Below are positions 1 to 9,700 of a stretch of DNA of 61,317 bases, piece by piece (position 1 is the first letter of the stretch; every line of letters starts with the position of its first letter). The stretch comes from Spirochaetota bacterium. Its GTDB lineage: Bacteria > Spirochaetota > Spirochaetia > Treponematales > Rectinemataceae. Position numbers and translations under genes: made by a program. The notes beneath the pieces were generated by a model. The model was not told where the DNA came from. It ran no database searches and saw nothing but the letters and a program-made list of their open reading frames with translations. The DNA is taken from positions 1-61,317 of the forward strand of contig JAKLFE010000025.1 in NCBI GenBank assembly GCA_022711355.1. Reading direction: 5' to 3'.

Positions 1-61
1 CATGTACCGGACGATGCCTGTCCAGGTCGAAGCCGGGTTATCTGCCGAGCCGGTGGTTGTG

Positions 62-79
62 GATTCCCTGGAGGGAATC
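62..79. repeat. 18-bp perfect inverted repeat near the left edge
   Basis: Arms GATTCCC (62-68) and GGGAATC (73-79) flank a 4-base loop. It lies about 100 bases past the 3' end of the leftmost gene. It could be a terminator for that operon or an operator for something off the left edge; no T-run follows on either strand. Nothing else in bases 1-178 is recognisable, and the short open frames there do not look like a protein. Confidence 0.35.
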
Positions 80-178
80 TACACTAGTTGAAATTCATGA
101 CTGTCCCATTGGCCCTGGCACATACCGAGGAAGCCCTGCCTCATCATGAGCTTCTCGGGGCCGGGGCTGCCGGCGCGC

Positions 179-1003
179 TCAAAGCTCCAGGGAGAGCCCG
201 TCGTAGGCGACCAGGAATCCCTCCTTGGCGGCCGCCTCCTCGAGCTGCGGCCGGGTCAGGCGGCCGTTGTGCGAGAAGTGCGTGATGACGCAGGCGGCGC
301 CGGCGCCCAACGCGCCGATGCGCGTTAGGCGTTCCCTCGCTTCCGCGACGTCGGCGAGGCCCATGTGGTTCTTCCCGTCCCGCTGGCCCATGGCGGTGCA
401 ATCGAAGCTGGCGAGGTCGATGCGCGCGCCGCTTCTTTCGATATAGTCGAAGGTCGAATCGGGGAAGAGCCCCGTGTCGTTGCCGTAGAGCAGGGTCTTG
501 CCGCCCGAGCTGATCAGGTACAGGAGGCACTCCTCGGCCCGGTCGTGCCGGGCGAGGAGGGGGACCACGGAGTAATCGCGTATGGCGAGGGGGACGAAGG
601 GCCGCGCGCGGACGATCGAGAAATTCTTCTCGACGTTGTGCTTGGGCGGCATGGAGCGGTGGAACTTGGCCTCCACCGCCTCGTTGCAGTAGATGCGCAT
701 GACGGGGGGCTCGGGGTGGGCGAGCGGCGAGCAGCGCATCTCGAGCTCGGTCGCGTAGAAATGATCGGTATGGCTGTGGGTGACGAGGAGCTCCGTGATG
801 CCGGGCAGGTCGAAGCCATAGGCCAGGTAGTGCGCGTAGGTGTCGGGCGGCAGGTCGATGAGGAGGTCGTCGTTGACGATCGCCTGGGAACGGGTCCGGA
901 GATCGCGGCCGCCGAGCCTCCGCGCCTCGGCGCAGACCGGGCATCTGCAGAAGACCGCGGGGATGCCCTCGGCCGCGGCGGTGCCGAGATACCGGAGCCT
1001 CAT
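179..1003 (-). CDS. Metallo-beta-lactamase-fold hydrolase (PhnP-like)
   Basis: 274 residues. The HSHTDH motif at residues 76-81 is the classic metal-binding HxHxDH of the metallo-beta-lactamase fold, and an early CRCPVC (19-24) resembles the zinc-binding cysteine cluster of PhnP-type phosphodiesterases. Family members hydrolyse phosphodiesters, often cyclic sugar phosphates; the substrate here is not known. The start ATG overlaps the stop of the upstream permease gene by 4 bases (ATGA), so it is translationally coupled as last gene of the sugar-import operon. From that position I infer a role in processing an imported sugar derivative. The fold is certain, the substrate is not. Confidence 0.85.
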   Translation of the reverse strand: MRLRYLGTAAAEGIPAVFCRCPVCAEARRLGGRDLRTRSQAIVNDDLLIDLPPDTYAHYLAYGFDLPGITELLVTHSHTDHFYATELEMRCSPLAHPEPPVMRIYCNEAVEAKFHRSMPPKHNVEKNFSIVRARPFVPLAIRDYSVVPLLARHDRAEECLLYLISSGGKTLLYGNDTGLFPDSTFDYIERSGARIDLASFDCTAMGQRDGKNHMGLADVAEARERLTRIGALGAGAACVITHFSHNGRLTRPQLEEAAAKEGFLVAYDGLSLEL

Positions 1004-1821
1004 CGATCCGCCCCTCCCATGGCGAAGCCCTTCGACATGAACTGCTGCGTCAAGGCGTAGAGGACGACGCTGGGCACCATGTAGACCACGGAGTACGCGG
1101 CGAGCTTGCCGTACTCGACGAGGCCGTTCAGCTGGAAGTACTGGTAGATCCGGATGGAGGCCGGGAACTTGGCGGCGTCCTGGAGGAGGATGAAGGGGAC
1201 GAAGAAGTTGCCCCAGGCGGCCGTGAACACGTAGATGAGGACCGTGCAGAGGCCGGGGACCATGAGGGGGACGACGATCTTCCGCATCGCCTTGAGCTTC
1301 CCGGCGCCGTCGACCCAGGCGGCCTCCTCGAGGGAGACCGGCACGTCGTCCATGAAGTTCTTCATCATCCAGATGCCGTAGGGCAGGTTGGCGGCCGCCA
1401 TGAACAGGCTCGTGGTCACGAGGTTGTTCTGGATGCCGCAGGAGATGAAGAGCTTGAAGACGGGGATCATGATGGCGTTCAGGGGAAGGGCCGTCATGAA
1501 GACGATCACGTAGAGGAAGTGCCGCTTCCAGCTCAGCTGGAAGCGGGAGAGGGGATAGGCGGCCAGGAAGGCGACGGCGACATCCACGACGGACTGGAGG
1601 CCCGCGAGGAGGAGGCTGTTGAGGAAGCCCTGGAGGTTCTCGGGCCCGCCGAGGACCGAGACGTAGTTCGCCAGGGTCGGCTTTCCCGGGATCTTGATGA
1701 TCTGGTCGGCGTTGGGGTCGAAGGATGCGAGGGCCAGCCAGAGTAACGGCAGCGCGAAGCAGGCGAAGACCAGGGAAAGGGCGCCGTACTGGGCGGCGCT
1801 CTTGGCATTCTTGCGTTTCAT
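1000..1821 (-). CDS. Sugar ABC transporter permease, MalG/UgpE type
   Basis: 273 residues, about six hydrophobic membrane segments, and the cytoplasmic EAA loop of this family at residues about 165-190 (EEAAWVDGAG followed by PLMVPG), which docks on the ATPase subunit. Length is typical of the family. It lies 12 bases downstream of the partner permease and overlaps the next gene by 4 bases. With the binding protein and other permease it forms a type I carbohydrate importer (CUT1). No ATPase gene is nearby; CUT1 systems often share one MsiK/UgpC-like ATPase encoded elsewhere, and I infer that here. Confidence 0.93.
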   Translation of the reverse strand: MKRKNAKSAAQYGALSLVFACFALPLLWLALASFDPNADQIIKIPGKPTLANYVSVLGGPENLQGFLNSLLLAGLQSVVDVAVAFLAAYPLSRFQLSWKRHFLYVIVFMTALPLNAIMIPVFKLFISCGIQNNLVTTSLFMAAANLPYGIWMMKNFMDDVPVSLEEAAWVDGAGKLKAMRKIVVPLMVPGLCTVLIYVFTAAWGNFFVPFILLQDAAKFPASIRIYQYFQLNGLVEYGKLAAYSVVYMVPSVVLYALTQQFMSKGFAMGGADR

Positions 1822-1833
1822 CTCGCCGCCTCC

Positions 1834-2721
1834 CTAAAGTGGCGTCTTCGAGACGCGCATGTAGCAGAGGCTCAAGATCACGCCCAGGAGGAGGAGGACG
1901 AGGGCTATGGCGGTCCCGTACCCCATCTGGTAGCTGCTGAAGGCCTGCTTGTACATGTAGACGGACAGGGTCGTGGTCTTGGTCCCGGGCCCGCCGCCGG
2001 TCATGGCGTAGATGAGGCCGAAGACGCCGAGGGTCTTCAGCGTGATGAGGATCGAGTCGGTCATGATCGTGCCCTTGACCATCGGGATGGTGATGCCCCA
2101 GAGCCTGCGGAAGCCGCTGGCCCCGTCTATCTCGGCCGCCTCCTCCACGGAGGTCGGGATGCTGTCCAGGGCCGCCTGGAACTGGATCATGGAGAAGGCC
2201 GTCCCGTGCCAGATGTTGGCGAAGACGACGCTCGCCATCGGGAAGGAGATGAGCCAGGAGATGGGGCCCTCGAGGATGCCGGCTCCCATGAGCATGGCGT
2301 TGACGGAGCCCTCTCGGCTGAGGAAGGCGACCCAGCAGATCGCCACGATGACCTCGGGCGTGATCCAGCCCGCGATGACCGTGATGCCCACCGCGCTCCT
2401 GAACCACCGGCGCTTCCCGCGCATGATGAGGGCCACGATGAAGCCGAGCGCGAGCTGGCCGATGATGGCGGAAAGCGCGAGGAATATGAGGGTATTGGCG
2501 CAGCTCGTCCTGAACAGGGGGTCGGCGAACAGGTGCTTGAAGTTCTCGAAACCCACGAAATGGTAGCGCACCGCCCTCGATCCGCTCAGCGTCATGTCGG
2601 TGAGCGAGAAGTAGCAGCTCAGGACGATCGGCCATACGAAGAAGAAGCCCAGGAGCGCTATCGCGGGGAGGATCAAGGTGAGGGCGGTCGCGTTATTGCC
2701 GCGATGTCCGTGATTCGACAT
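1834..2721 (-). CDS. Sugar ABC transporter permease, MalF/UgpA type
   Basis: 295 residues with about six membrane segments. The first spans roughly residues 14-38, and the EAA loop is at about 192-217 (EEAAEIDGASG then PMVKG). This is the longer-N-terminus partner of the downstream MalG-type permease. It follows the binding-protein gene after 108 bases that contain a strong hairpin, an arrangement that commonly lowers permease levels relative to binding protein. Substrate is inferred to be a mannose-containing sugar or glycan fragment because of the alpha-mannosidase gene upstream. Confidence 0.93.
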   Translation of the reverse strand: MSNHGHRGNNATALTLILPAIALLGFFFVWPIVLSCYFSLTDMTLSGSRAVRYHFVGFENFKHLFADPLFRTSCANTLIFLALSAIIGQLALGFIVALIMRGKRRWFRSAVGITVIAGWITPEVIVAICWVAFLSREGSVNAMLMGAGILEGPISWLISFPMASVVFANIWHGTAFSMIQFQAALDSIPTSVEEAAEIDGASGFRRLWGITIPMVKGTIMTDSILITLKTLGVFGLIYAMTGGGPGTKTTTLSVYMYKQAFSSYQMGYGTAIALVLLLLGVILSLCYMRVSKTPL

Positions 2722-2764
2722 AGGGTCTGTTCGCCTTTCAAGCCGTACGTCTGTATGGGCGGCC

Positions 2765-2796
2765 GGGCCCCCGCGGCGCTCGCGCCGCGGGGGCCC
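2765..2796. promoter_or_regulatory. 15-bp GC-only hairpin between binding-protein and permease genes
   Basis: Bases 2765-2779 pair perfectly with 2782-2796 (15 bp, all G/C, two-base formal loop). It lies 33 bases beyond the stop of the binding-protein gene, inside the operon. There is no U-tract, so it is more likely an mRNA-protecting or partially terminating hairpin than a full terminator. Such elements after the first gene of binding-protein-dependent operons (malE is the textbook case) raise the binding protein over the permeases. Confidence 0.7.
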
Positions 2797-2829
2797 CGAG
2801 TCGGACGGCGCCGCTCGCGCGACGCGCCG

Positions 2830-4188
2830 CTATTTCTCGAAGGTCTTGTCCTTGCCGACGATGTTCGTGATCCGCGCCTGGTACTGCGCCATGGCCTGCT
2901 CGGGCGTGAGGCTCCCGCTCGCGAGCTCCTCGACGATGGCCTGCACCTGGGTGGAGACCATGGCGTAGGACTCGTTCTTGGGGCGGACGAAGGAGTTGGC
3001 CATGTTCGCGACCATCTCCTTGATGAACGGCCGCTTCGCGTACTCGTCGATGGAGATCGAGTCGGAGCGGGGGGACATCCTGCCGTCGTAGAGGCTGCGC
3101 GCGGTGGCGTTCTCCTTGTTCCCGCAGAAGGCGATGAACTTGAAGGCGAGGTCCTTCTCCTTGGAGTACTGGGAGATCGCCCAGGACCAGCCGCCGCAGA
3201 GGTTGACCGTGGCGGGCTTCCCTCCGAGCTGGGTCGGCATGGCCGCGAAGCCGAAGACCTTCTCGACGTCGGCGATCGGGGCGGGGCCGGTCGGGACCCA
3301 GTTGCCGGAGGTCGTGCAGACGCCCAAGCCGATGCCAGCCTTGGCCTTCGGGAACATCTTCGCGTAGACCTGGCTCCCGCTATCCTTGGCGAGGGCGACG
3401 TCGAGGCCGACGGAGAGCTTCTCCTTGTTGTAGACCGCGTCGATGAACCTGAAGGTGTCGAGGATGCCCTTGCTCTTCACGAGCCATTTCCCGTTCTCGT
3501 ACATCGTGTCGCCGGTTCCGTAGAGGAGCATGTCGAAGGTCTGCATCGTGACGCCCTCGCCGTTCACCGCGCCGACGATCAGGTAGATGGGCGCGACGCT
3601 CGCGTCGTGCTTCTTGATCTTGCGCGCCGTGTCGAGGATCTCTTCCCAGCTCTTGGGCTGCCAGGGGGTCTTGACGCCGGCCGCCTGCAATACCTCGTAG
3701 GAGTACCACAGGCCCCGGGAGTCGGTGGAGATCGGCACGCCGTAGCTCTTGCCGTCGGTGCCCTTGACCGCGGCCTTGGTCCCGTCCAGGTACTTGGCCC
3801 AGTCGGACCAGCCGGCCAGGTAGGGATCGAGGCAGGCGAGGTAGCCCGAGGCCGCGTCGGTGGCGGTCATGTAGGTGTCCTCCATGAAGATGTCGGGGGC
3901 CGTCTTGACCGACGAGAGCTGGAGGGCGAGGAGGGTCGCGTAATCGCCCTCGGTCGAGGGGATGGGCGCGAGCTGGACCTTGACGCCCGGGTTCGCGGCC
4001 TCGAACTGCTCGATGATCTTCTTGTCCTTGAGCCACTTCTCGAGGGGATCGCTCGCGCCGTTCTGCTTGTAGGTGAACTTGAGGACGACGTCCTTCGCGG
4101 ATTTCTGCGCCGCTGCCTGGCCGGCGAAGGCGAAGGCCACGAGAGCCGCGGCGATCAAGGGAAGCGCTCTCAGTCTGGTTCGCGCCAT
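2830..4188 (-). CDS. Extracellular sugar-binding protein of CUT1 ABC importer
   Basis: 452 residues. The signal peptide at the chosen start has basic residues, a long Ala/Leu core and AQA cleavage just before KSAKD. I chose ATG 4188 because GGAGG lies 8-9 bases upstream and the signal peptide starts there; an in-frame ATG at 4365 would add 59 non-signal-like residues. Family SBP_bac_1 (MalE/UgpB-like), periplasmic or membrane-associated. First gene of the importer operon binding protein - hairpin - permease - permease - hydrolase. Substrate inferred as mannoside from the adjacent GH38 gene. Confidence 0.92.
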   Translation of the reverse strand: MARTRLRALPLIAAALVAFAFAGQAAAQKSAKDVVLKFTYKQNGASDPLEKWLKDKKIIEQFEAANPGVKVQLAPIPSTEGDYATLLALQLSSVKTAPDIFMEDTYMTATDAASGYLACLDPYLAGWSDWAKYLDGTKAAVKGTDGKSYGVPISTDSRGLWYSYEVLQAAGVKTPWQPKSWEEILDTARKIKKHDASVAPIYLIVGAVNGEGVTMQTFDMLLYGTGDTMYENGKWLVKSKGILDTFRFIDAVYNKEKLSVGLDVALAKDSGSQVYAKMFPKAKAGIGLGVCTTSGNWVPTGPAPIADVEKVFGFAAMPTQLGGKPATVNLCGGWSWAISQYSKEKDLAFKFIAFCGNKENATARSLYDGRMSPRSDSISIDEYAKRPFIKEMVANMANSFVRPKNESYAMVSTQVQAIVEELASGSLTPEQAMAQYQARITNIVGKDKTFEK

Positions 4189-4275
4189 GGGAATAGCCTC
4201 CTGGTGAATAGGGGTGCGAGATGCTGGCTCCGCGGGTCGGCCGAAGCCGGCGCCGGCCGCGGAGCTCATTGTTGG

Positions 4276-4310
4276 GGCCGTTTTCGGGAATTGTATATGG
4301 CCGGTTTTCG
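4276..4310. promoter_or_regulatory. Direct repeats upstream of the sugar-import operon (possible AraC-type sites)
   Basis: In the 264-base gap between the AraC-type regulator gene and the binding-protein gene, GGCCGTTTTCG occurs at 4276-4286 and again, with one extra G, at 4299-4310, about 23 bases apart. A third, weaker GACGTTTTCCG is near 4411-4421. The segment between the first two is AT-rich, and on the minus strand it contains TACAAT-like -10 material. AraC-family proteins bind direct repeats about two helical turns apart, so these are candidate sites for the regulator encoded next door. This is inference from spacing only. Confidence 0.4.
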
Positions 4311-4452
4311 CGCGATAGTCGATCTTTGTCGCCGACGAAGGGGCCTTCGATAATTCCATCGCCACCAGATAGTTGCGCCGGGGAGGCCTCTGGATTGACG
4401 GTCTTCGATTGACGTTTTCCGACGTTCCGGGGAGGGCGAGGAGGCGAGATCC

Positions 4453-6765
4453 TCAGTCCCCCGCGATTTTCCCGCCCGCCTTGTAGCGCCCGGGGGTGAT
4501 GCCCTCCCTCCGCTTGAAGGCGCGGATGAAGGATTCGCAGTTCGTGTAGCCCGCCGCCGCGGCGACCGCCTGGATCGTCATCTCCGGCTCGCCGTCGATG
4601 AGGGCCTTCGCCTGGGCGATCCTCACGCTATGGATGTAGTCGAGGAGGCCCATGCCGGTGGCCCGGGCGAAGGAGCGGGATACGTAATCGAGGTTGCGCC
4701 CGAGCATGTCGGCGATCAGGCTGACGTTGAGCTCGGTATTGCGGTAGTTCGCCTCGACGATCGCCCGCACCTCCCCGGCGAGGCCTTCCCGGGCGCCGCC
4801 CTCCCCTTCCCGGGAGGCGGCCTCGAGCTCGTCGAAGAGGCCGCCGAGGACGGACTCGAAGTCCTCGAGGCTCTCGCAGCGGGAGAGCCGGTCGTAGGCC
4901 GCCCCGTCCTCGACGCCTCGCCTCGGCCCCGACAGGCCGGCCACGTCGACCGCCTGGAGGACGGTCCCGACGAGGGCGAAGATCCTCATCTTGAGCGCCC
5001 TCGCCGGGAGGGAGGCCTCGCCAGAGTAGGCCTCGAGGATCTGCTTGAAGACCGCCTTGGCGCGCGCGAAGTCGCCCGCCCTCGCGTAACCGATCATGAG
5101 GGTCTCCCGCCTGAGCTGGGCCGCGCTCAGGCTGCCGCCCGTCTTGATGGAGGCCTGGGAGAAGGTCGCCACGGTCTGCTTGCCCACGAGCCGCATGAAC
5201 TCCATGGCCTGCGCGACCTCGTCATAGGCCGCTTGGATGCCCTCGGGCCCGATGTGCGGGTCGGAGATCGCGATCAAGGTCTCGATGGCCGAGTTGTCGC
5301 GCAGGTAGTGCTGCACCTGGGCGGAGCCCTCCTCGACGCCGGCCGGCCAGGATACGGCCGGGTTTCCCTCCCTCCGCGACACCGTGAAAAGGACGGAGCA
5401 GCCCCTCCTCGAGCTCGTCACGGCGAAATCCTCCGCGAGGACCCTCGAGAGGAGCCCCTCGCCGAGGGCCGCCGACGGGGAACCGCCCGCGTCCTCATCT
5501 CCCTGACCCTCGAACCGGAGCTCGACGAGGCAGTATGCCCCCTTGCGGCAGTCGAAGCCGAGGTTCCCGCCGAGCAGGGCGAGGGCCTCGGGCCGGCCCT
5601 TGCGGCCCTCGAGGGCGTCGAGGAAGGCGTCCCGGCGCTCGAGGTCCCCGCGCTCGTGCTTGAGGTCGGCCAGGGCCAGTCTCTGGGCCGCCGCGTCGAC
5701 GAGCATGGTCTCGATCTCCGCGTAGGGGTCGGAGAGGCCGATGCCCCTCGACTTCTCGCCCTTGACCGCGGCGAGCAGGCGCCGTAGGGGATCGAGATTC
5801 CTCCTCGCGAAGTAAACGAAGAAGGCCGCGTAGGAGAGGGCGCAGGCCGCGAAGACGAAGCTCGCCCAGCCGCTCGCCCGCCGCTGCGCGGCGAGGATGC
5901 GCTCCCGCGGGACCGAGGAGACATACGTTATCGGAAGGAGGGAGCTCTTCGCGTAGGCGACGCTGAAGCCGCCGTACGCGCCTTCCCCCTTCGCCTCGGA
6001 GAGGTCCCAGGAGAGGGTCCTATCCCGCAGCCGCCCATCCGTCGAGAAGATCGCCTTCGGGCCCTCGTCGTCGAGGATCGTGAAGGCGCTGCCCTCGGGG
6101 ATCTCCTTCAGGAGATCGGAGAGGATCCGCGGCTTGAACTTAATGATGACGATGCAGCGGCTCTTCTCGTCCCGCGGCGTCACGGGGTAGGTCCTGAGGA
6201 AGTAGAGGGTCCCGTCCCCGAGGCAGACGGTCCGTCCCACGGCGAAGCCCTCGACCATCCTGAGCCACTCGGCGTAGGGGAGGTCGGCCTCGACCGAGGT
6301 GAAGCCCTCCTCGAAGATCCTCGCATCGCTCAAATAGCCGCTCTGGCCGATCCCGATCCTGAAGTCGTTGAGGCGAACCGCGATATCGGCGATGAAGTCG
6401 TTGCTCAGGGCCGTGGAGTGGAGCTGCGAGGCGATGCGATAGCTTCCCGCGTCGTTGCTGCCCCTGGGGCTCTTGCCCGAGCCGATGATGGCCAGGAGGT
6501 CGTCGTTCTGCACCGTGGCGAGGGCGACGGCCTGGGCCCGCTCGTAGTAGACGTCGAGGGTATAGCGCATCCGCTCGACGCAGTTGGAGAGCCTGAGGGA
6601 GATGGTGGCGGCGGCGCCCGCGGCGAGCTCGCCGCGCATGAAGAGGTAGACCGACGTCAGGAGGGCCAGGGGGAGGACCAGGAGGGCGACGTACGAGAGG
6701 ACGAGACCCCGCATCGTCCTGGTCCTGTCATGGGCGCGCTGCTTCATCGGGAAATCTCGCGTCAT
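4453..6765 (-). CDS. Membrane-anchored AraC-family transcriptional regulator
   Basis: 770 residues. Order: short basic N-terminus; membrane helix 1 at about 20-43; extracytoplasmic sensor region (about 50-295, Cache-like in length); membrane helix 2 at about 299-320; a cytoplasmic linker; and a C-terminal AraC DNA-binding domain in the last ~105 residues with the two helix-turn-helix units (LNVSLIADMLGRN and MTIQAVAAAAGYTN) and FIRAFKRREGITPGRY. This one-component membrane regulator class is common near sugar importers of Gram-positives and spirochaetes. Start ATG 6765 overlaps the mannosidase stop (ATGA); ATG 6747 is the alternative. It probably senses an extracellular sugar and controls the adjacent importer. 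Confidence 0.88.
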   Translation of the reverse strand: MTRDFPMKQRAHDRTRTMRGLVLSYVALLVLPLALLTSVYLFMRGELAAGAAATISLRLSNCVERMRYTLDVYYERAQAVALATVQNDDLLAIIGSGKSPRGSNDAGSYRIASQLHSTALSNDFIADIAVRLNDFRIGIGQSGYLSDARIFEEGFTSVEADLPYAEWLRMVEGFAVGRTVCLGDGTLYFLRTYPVTPRDEKSRCIVIIKFKPRILSDLLKEIPEGSAFTILDDEGPKAIFSTDGRLRDRTLSWDLSEAKGEGAYGGFSVAYAKSSLLPITYVSSVPRERILAAQRRASGWASFVFAACALSYAAFFVYFARRNLDPLRRLLAAVKGEKSRGIGLSDPYAEIETMLVDAAAQRLALADLKHERGDLERRDAFLDALEGRKGRPEALALLGGNLGFDCRKGAYCLVELRFEGQGDEDAGGSPSAALGEGLLSRVLAEDFAVTSSRRGCSVLFTVSRREGNPAVSWPAGVEEGSAQVQHYLRDNSAIETLIAISDPHIGPEGIQAAYDEVAQAMEFMRLVGKQTVATFSQASIKTGGSLSAAQLRRETLMIGYARAGDFARAKAVFKQILEAYSGEASLPARALKMRIFALVGTVLQAVDVAGLSGPRRGVEDGAAYDRLSRCESLEDFESVLGGLFDELEAASREGEGGAREGLAGEVRAIVEANYRNTELNVSLIADMLGRNLDYVSRSFARATGMGLLDYIHSVRIAQAKALIDGEPEMTIQAVAAAAGYTNCESFIRAFKRREGITPGRYKAGGKIAGD

Positions 6766-9700
6766 GCGCCTTCGAAGGCCTTGAAGGTCCTGATCTCGAA
6801 GGGCTTGAGCTCGATCTCGGCCGGGGCGGCCAGGGAGCGGGCCTCGCCCTCGGCCCACTCGACGAGGTCGGTCTCGACGAGCCGGCCGTAGGCCCCGCCG
6901 CCGGAGACGAGGGCCTTGGCGCCGAGGCCGCGGTTCTCGACGAGGCGCAGGACGAGGGCCTCGCCCCGCTCGGCCTTCTTCAGGGCCTCGACGGAGAAGC
7001 CCTCGCCCTGGGCGCGGACCGGGGTCCCGCCCAGGCCGACCGCGCCCGCGAAGGCGAGGGGCGGGCGGTTCAGGCGGGCCGCCGCCGCCTGGACCTCGCC
7101 GCTCGAGGGGCCGCCCGCGTGGGGGTACAGGACGTAGGCGAACTCGTGGGGCCCGAAGTCGGCGTCGGGGTCGGGGTAGAGGGGCGAGCGGAGCAGGCAG
7201 AGATCGAGGACGGCGTCGCGGACGCGGTGGCCGTACTTGCAGTCGTTCAGGAGCGCGAAGCCGCCCCGGGCGTCCGAGAGGTCGACCCAGCGCTGGGCGC
7301 AGACCTCGAACTTCGCGAAGTCCCACTCGGTGTTGGCGTGGGTCGGCCGCATGACGTAGCCGAAGGGGATCTCGCAGGCTGCCTCGAGGGCCGTCGAGGC
7401 CACGGGGAAGGCGACGCGGAGCATGCGGCGGGACTCGCGCCAGTCGACCTCGGTCGAGAAGGAGAGGGCCTTCGATCCCTCGTCGAGGGAGACCTCCTGC
7501 GCGAGGCTCGACCCGCCGATCTCGAGCTCGAAGCGCAGGGCCTGGCGGAGGGGCCCCGAGGCCGAGCGGCGCCAGGAGGTCCCGGCGCGGGGCCGCGCCT
7601 CCTCGAGGAGCTGGTCGACGTAGTAGAAGTCGATGTCCCAGGCGTCGTAGTTGTGGGGCGTGTCCTCGTAGAGGGAGAGGACGTTGCCCCGCGCGCCGGC
7701 CTTGAGGATGCCGCGGCCCAGCTCCTTGTCGAAGGCCTCGACGAGGCGGCCCGACGCGTCGAAGCGGTAGCGGGCGAGCTCGTTCTCGAGCACGGGCTCG
7801 GACTCGCCGGGCCGCGGGCCGTCGCAGGCGCGCGCGCCAGCGGCGCGCGCGTCGCAGACGCGAAGGACGAGGAAGCCCTGGGCGGGGACCTCGACGCGGG
7901 CGAGGGCGGAGCTCCCGGAGGCCTGGACCGGGACGGGGCCGCCCGCGCCGTCGGCCAGGTCGCGATCGCGCAACGCGTCGGGCAGGGAGTAGAGGCCGGC
8001 CCAGGGCGTCCCGAGGGGGTTGAAGAGGGTGAGCGCGCCCTCCTCCTCGCGGCCGAGGGCGCGGAACGCCCGGCTCTCGATCTCGCGCAGCGCGCCGAAG
8101 GCCTCGGCGTAGGCGGCCGCGGCGTCCTCGTAGACGGCGTGGACGCTCGAGCCGGGGATGATGTCGTGGAACTGGTGGAGGAGGAGGGTATCGACGACGC
8201 GGCCGAGCTCGTCCCGGGGGTAGTCGGCGAGGGGCAGGCAGGAGCAGAGGGACTCGGCGGCGAAGAGCTCCTGCTCGAGGCGGCGGTTGTCGCGCTTGGT
8301 CCGCGCCTGGGTGGTGTAGGTGCCCCGGTGGTACTCGAGGTAGAGCTCGCCGACCCAGGTCTCGAGCTCGCCCTCGCGCTTCCGCAGGCGGTCGAGGAGC
8401 TCGTCGGCGCGGCCGAGGGAGACCTTGGGCAGGCCCTCGGCGTCCCGGGCGCGGAGGGCGTGCTCGAGGTGCTCCTCCTTGGGGCCGCCGCCGCCGTCGC
8501 CCATGCCCATGAGGGTGATGAACTCGTCGACGCGGTCCTTCTCGTGGAAGGCGCGCTCGGCCTTCCGCAGCGCCTCGGGCTGGCAGTAGCTGTTGTAGGT
8601 GTACTCGGGGGGGAAGTGGGTGAGGACCTCGCTGCCGTCGATGCCGCGCCATATGAAGGTGTCGTGGGGGAACTCGTTGTTCTTCGACCAGGACAGCTTC
8701 TGGGTGAGGAAGGAGTCGACGCCGGACTTGCGCAGGATCTGGGGCATGGAGGCCGCGTAGCCGAAGACGTCGGGGATCCAGCAATTGCGCACGTCGAGGC
8801 CGAACTCGTCCTTCCAGAAATTCTTGCCGCGCAGGATCTGCCGGACCATGGACTCGCCGGAGACGAGGTTGCAGTCGGCCTCGACCCACATGGCGCCCTG
8901 GGGCTCCCAGCGGCCGGCGGACACGGCGCGCTTGACGCGCTCGTAGAGCTCGGGGTGGTCCTCCTTGACCCATTGGTAGTGCTGCGGGGCGGAGGCGCCG
9001 AAGACGTAGCCGGGATAGCGCTCGATGAGGTCGAGCTGGTTGGCGAAGGTGCGGGCGATCTTGCGCCGGGTCTCGCGGATCCGCCAGAGCCAGGCCGTGT
9101 CGATGTGGGCGTGCCCGACGGCGGTGGTCGACAGCGCCGAGGCGCAGGCGGGCTTGGCGAGCTCGGGCGCGAGGATGGCGCGGCAGGCCGCCGCGTTGGC
9201 CGGATCGCCGCGATAGGCGGTCGTGGCCTCGAAGAGGGCGCGCAGGATCCGGCTCGCCCGGACGGAGGAGGGCTCGAGGTCGTCGAAGAGGCGGAGGAGG
9301 AAGTCCATGTCGAGCCAGAGGCCCCAGAGCCCCTCGTCGATCTCGCACAACCTGAGCTTGCCGAGCCGGGCCTCCCAGGAGCCGTGGCGCGCGGGATCGG
9401 CCTTCGAGGCCGGGGCAGTCGCCGGCCTGAGGCCGAACATGTAGCTGGCCGCGGCCTCGACGAGGAGCTCCACCCGCTCGCCGCCCGCGCAGGCGGGGAA
9501 GAGGCGGTACAGGTCCTTGGCGTAGTGCTCGGCGAAGGCCGAGCCGTTCGAGAGGCCGTAGAGGGGCAGCCCCTCGCGGGAGTAGACGAGGGCCTCGCCG
9601 CCGAAGTCCAGCCAGGCGGCGACCGCGCGGCCCCTCCACTCGAGGGGGACCGTCGCCTCGAGCTTGAAGTAGCCCGATTCCCAGTTCCGGCCCCAGACCT

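Noticed and set aside
4453..9639. A single 1728-residue protein including the AraC regulator
   Set aside because: Its first ~960 residues are an out-of-frame reading of the mannosidase gene; the real start is ATG 6765 at the ATGA overlap.
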